Below, piece by piece: positions 62,444-64,000 of a stretch of DNA of 64,000 nucleotides. Each line of letters opens with the position of its first letter. Position 1 is the first letter of the stretch. Origin of the DNA: Rhodococcus_F sp040656415 (GTDB taxonomy: Bacteria > Actinomycetota > Actinomycetes > Mycobacteriales > Mycobacteriaceae); NCBI RefSeq assembly GCF_040656415.1, contig NZ_JBFAMC010000004.1:186001-250000 (forward strand). The letters run 5' to 3'. A model generated the notes under the pieces. It ran no database searches, had not been told where the DNA came from, and was given only the letters and a program-made list of their open reading frames with translations. Made by a program: the position numbers and the translations under genes.

Positions 62444-64000
62444 GTACACCAATGCGGCGACGTTCACTGTCGTGGACCACGAGAATGCGGTGCTGGAGGT
62501 GTTTGCGCACGCCGAGAGAACTCCGGATCGGGTGATGTACTGCCGCAACGAGTCTGCGGGCTGGGTCGATGTAAGAGCGGAGGATTTCGCAGCGCTCGTC
62601 ACCGGAGTTGCAAAGGGCCTGATTGCCAATGGTGTCCGTCCTGGTGACCGGGTAGCTCTCTTGTCATCGACGCGGTTCGAGTGGTCGTTGCTCGACTATT
62701 CGATCTGGGCGGCGGGCGCGGTGTCCGTTCCGATTCACGAGTCCTCATCACGCGACCAGATCCGTTGGATAGTAGAGGATTCGGGTGCCATGACTGCACT
62801 GATGGAGACCGCTGACCATGTGTCGAGTTTCGAGAGCAACGGCGTTCCTTACACAGTGAAGCGGATCCTTGCCATCGATGCCGACGCGGTGGGCACGCTC
62901 ATCAAGGACGGCAGGTCGATCGACGACTCCGAGGTGTACGACCGCGTGCTGGCGATGACCGCAGACAATCTGGCATCGCTGGTGTACACATCGGGGACGA
63001 CCGGACGGCCGAAGGGTTGCGTCCTCACCCACCGCAACTTCCTTTCGGAGGTACGGGCTCTCCTCGCTTCTCCGATCGGTAACGCTGCCAGGCCCGGAAA
63101 CCGCGTGCTGATGTTCCTTCCGCTCGCACACAGCCTTGTGCGTGCCGTGTCGCTCGCGTTGTTCGAGTCCGGTGCGACACAAGTACATCTGCGCGACTTC
63201 GACATGATCAACGGCGAGTTCGAACGGTTCCGGCCCCACATGATCCCCGGTGTTCCCCACGTGTTCGAGAAGGTACGTGAAGGTAACCTGCGCAAAGCGA
63301 CGTCGGGTGGACGCCTGCGGAAGCGGATCTACTCATTTGCCGAGCACACAGCGATTGCATACAGCGAAGCCACGGACGACGAGGGTCCGTCGCCGCGCCT
63401 CCGGTTCGAACGTGCGCTTGCAGACGTGCTCGTCTACTCGAAACTTCGCGCATCCTTCGGTGGCGACCCCTGGTGGGGGCTTTCCGGCGGCGGTGCACTC
63501 GTGCCCAGTCTCGCTCACTTCTTTCGCGGTATCGCGCTTCCTGTCTACGAGGGCTACGGGCTCACCGAATCCACCGGCCTGCATTGCGTGAATGTCCCGG
63601 GTGCGCAGAAGGTCGGGACCGTCGGCAAGCCTCTCGGCGGCAATAGTGTGCGGATCGCTGAGGACGGGGAGATCGAACTGCGCGGAGGCGTCGTCTTCCG
63701 CGGGTACTGGCGCAACGACAAGGCCACCGAGGAAGCATTCGACGACGGTTGGTTTCGTACCGGTGATCTCGGCAGTTTGGACAACGAGGGGTACCTCACC
63801 GTCACGGGCCGCAAGAAGGATCTCTTGGTCACCGCAGGTGGCGAGAGTGTTTCGCCCGGACCTGTCGAAGACCGGTTACGATCTCATCCGCTGATTTCAC
63901 AGGCGGTGGTGGTCGGGGACGGCAGGCCGTTCGTCGGGGCCCTGCTGACCGTCGACCCACAGGCATTCGAGGATTGGAAGTCGGTACGCGGCAAACCGTC
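62436..64000 (+). CDS. Long-chain acyl-CoA synthetase, FadD15-like, 3' end missing
   Basis: The gene runs off the right edge, so about 521 residues are visible of an expected 600. GTG 62436 is chosen because GGAGG lies 8 nt upstream and the product then starts MREYTNAATFTV, like FadD15; ATG 62430 is an alternative. AMP-binding motifs are present: TSGTTGRPKGCVLTHRN, YEGYGLTESTG, and GWFRTGDLG with RKKDLLVTAGG. It activates long-chain fatty acids to acyl-CoA through acyl-AMP. The MarR gene overlaps it by 8 bp. Confidence 0.93.
   Translation, partial: MREYTNAATFTVVDHENAVLEVFAHAERTPDRVMYCRNESAGWVDVRAEDFAALVTGVAKGLIANGVRPGDRVALLSSTRFEWSLLDYSIWAAGAVSVPIHESSSRDQIRWIVEDSGAMTALMETADHVSSFESNGVPYTVKRILAIDADAVGTLIKDGRSIDDSEVYDRVLAMTADNLASLVYTSGTTGRPKGCVLTHRNFLSEVRALLASPIGNAARPGNRVLMFLPLAHSLVRAVSLALFESGATQVHLRDFDMINGEFERFRPHMIPGVPHVFEKVREGNLRKATSGGRLRKRIYSFAEHTAIAYSEATDDEGPSPRLRFERALADVLVYSKLRASFGGDPWWGLSGGGALVPSLAHFFRGIALPVYEGYGLTESTGLHCVNVPGAQKVGTVGKPLGGNSVRIAEDGEIELRGGVVFRGYWRNDKATEEAFDDGWFRTGDLGSLDNEGYLTVTGRKKDLLVTAGGESVSPGPVEDRLRSHPLISQAVVVGDGRPFVGALLTVDPQAFEDWKSVRGKP

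Overview
The window is chromosomal DNA from a high-GC actinomycete of the Mycobacteriales, most likely Rhodococcus or a close Nocardiaceae relative. The evidence is the ribosomal and RNA polymerase proteins, a complete Mce lipid importer with its MceG ATPase, an FprB-type ferredoxin reductase, a FadD15-like acyl-CoA synthetase and many acyl-CoA enzymes. The species cannot be fixed by reading alone. I found no tRNA, rRNA, insertion sequence, prophage or CRISPR array.

Layout. 1-2692: rplK (3' end), rplA, rplJ and rplL with terminators and a long rplJ leader. 2801-14472: one co-directional mce operon, mceG-yrbEA-yrbEB-mceABCDEF plus two Mce-associated membrane proteins, with most junctions overlapping by 1-4 nt. 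15078-22738: rpoB and rpoC, ending in a strong terminator. 22881-27853: a mixed region with a small membrane protein, a SixA-like phosphatase, an alpha/beta hydrolase, a DUF1272 zinc protein, an acyl-ACP thioesterase and fprB. 27917-32043: a tandem duplication of a marR-MFS exporter cassette, in which the second marR has lost its DNA-binding middle. 32050-37738: a TetR-hotdog thioesterase pair, a class III nucleotide cyclase, a secreted trypsin-like protease, an EamA exporter and an SDR. 37794-47829: a tightly coupled catabolic operon of TIGR03084 protein, AtuA-like protein, acyl-CoA dehydrogenase, biotin-dependent carboxylase beta and alpha subunits, a second dehydrogenase, enoyl-CoA hydratase and TetR. 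It resembles the Rv0971c-Rv0976c locus of M. tuberculosis. 47872-49851: two DUF3558 lipoproteins, two very small ORFs and a carboxymuconolactone decarboxylase-like protein. 50474-54940: rpsL-rpsG-fusA-tuf. 54963-57459 (minus strand): a five-gene Asp23/AmaP envelope-stress operon. 57736-60047: a two-subunit acyl-CoA dehydrogenase. 60256-64000: a small membrane protein, an SRPBCC protein, a dimeric alpha/beta-barrel protein, and a MarR regulator overlapping a fadD that runs off the window.

How it fits together. The housekeeping blocks (ribosome, RNA polymerase, elongation factors) alternate with accessory islands devoted to lipid import (Mce), acyl-CoA activation (FadD), beta-oxidation-like dehydrogenation and hydration, biotin-dependent carboxylation and acyl-thioester hydrolysis. 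Local MarR and TetR genes sit next to several of these, often with repeated or palindromic sequences at the promoter.

The least ordinary items are the duplicated marR-MFS cassette with its gutted second regulator and 17-bp-phased operator repeats; the overlapping Asp23 operon, one of whose genes is only 59 codons; the AtuA-linked carboxylase operon; and a 24-bp minisatellite that forms the tail of a TetR protein.
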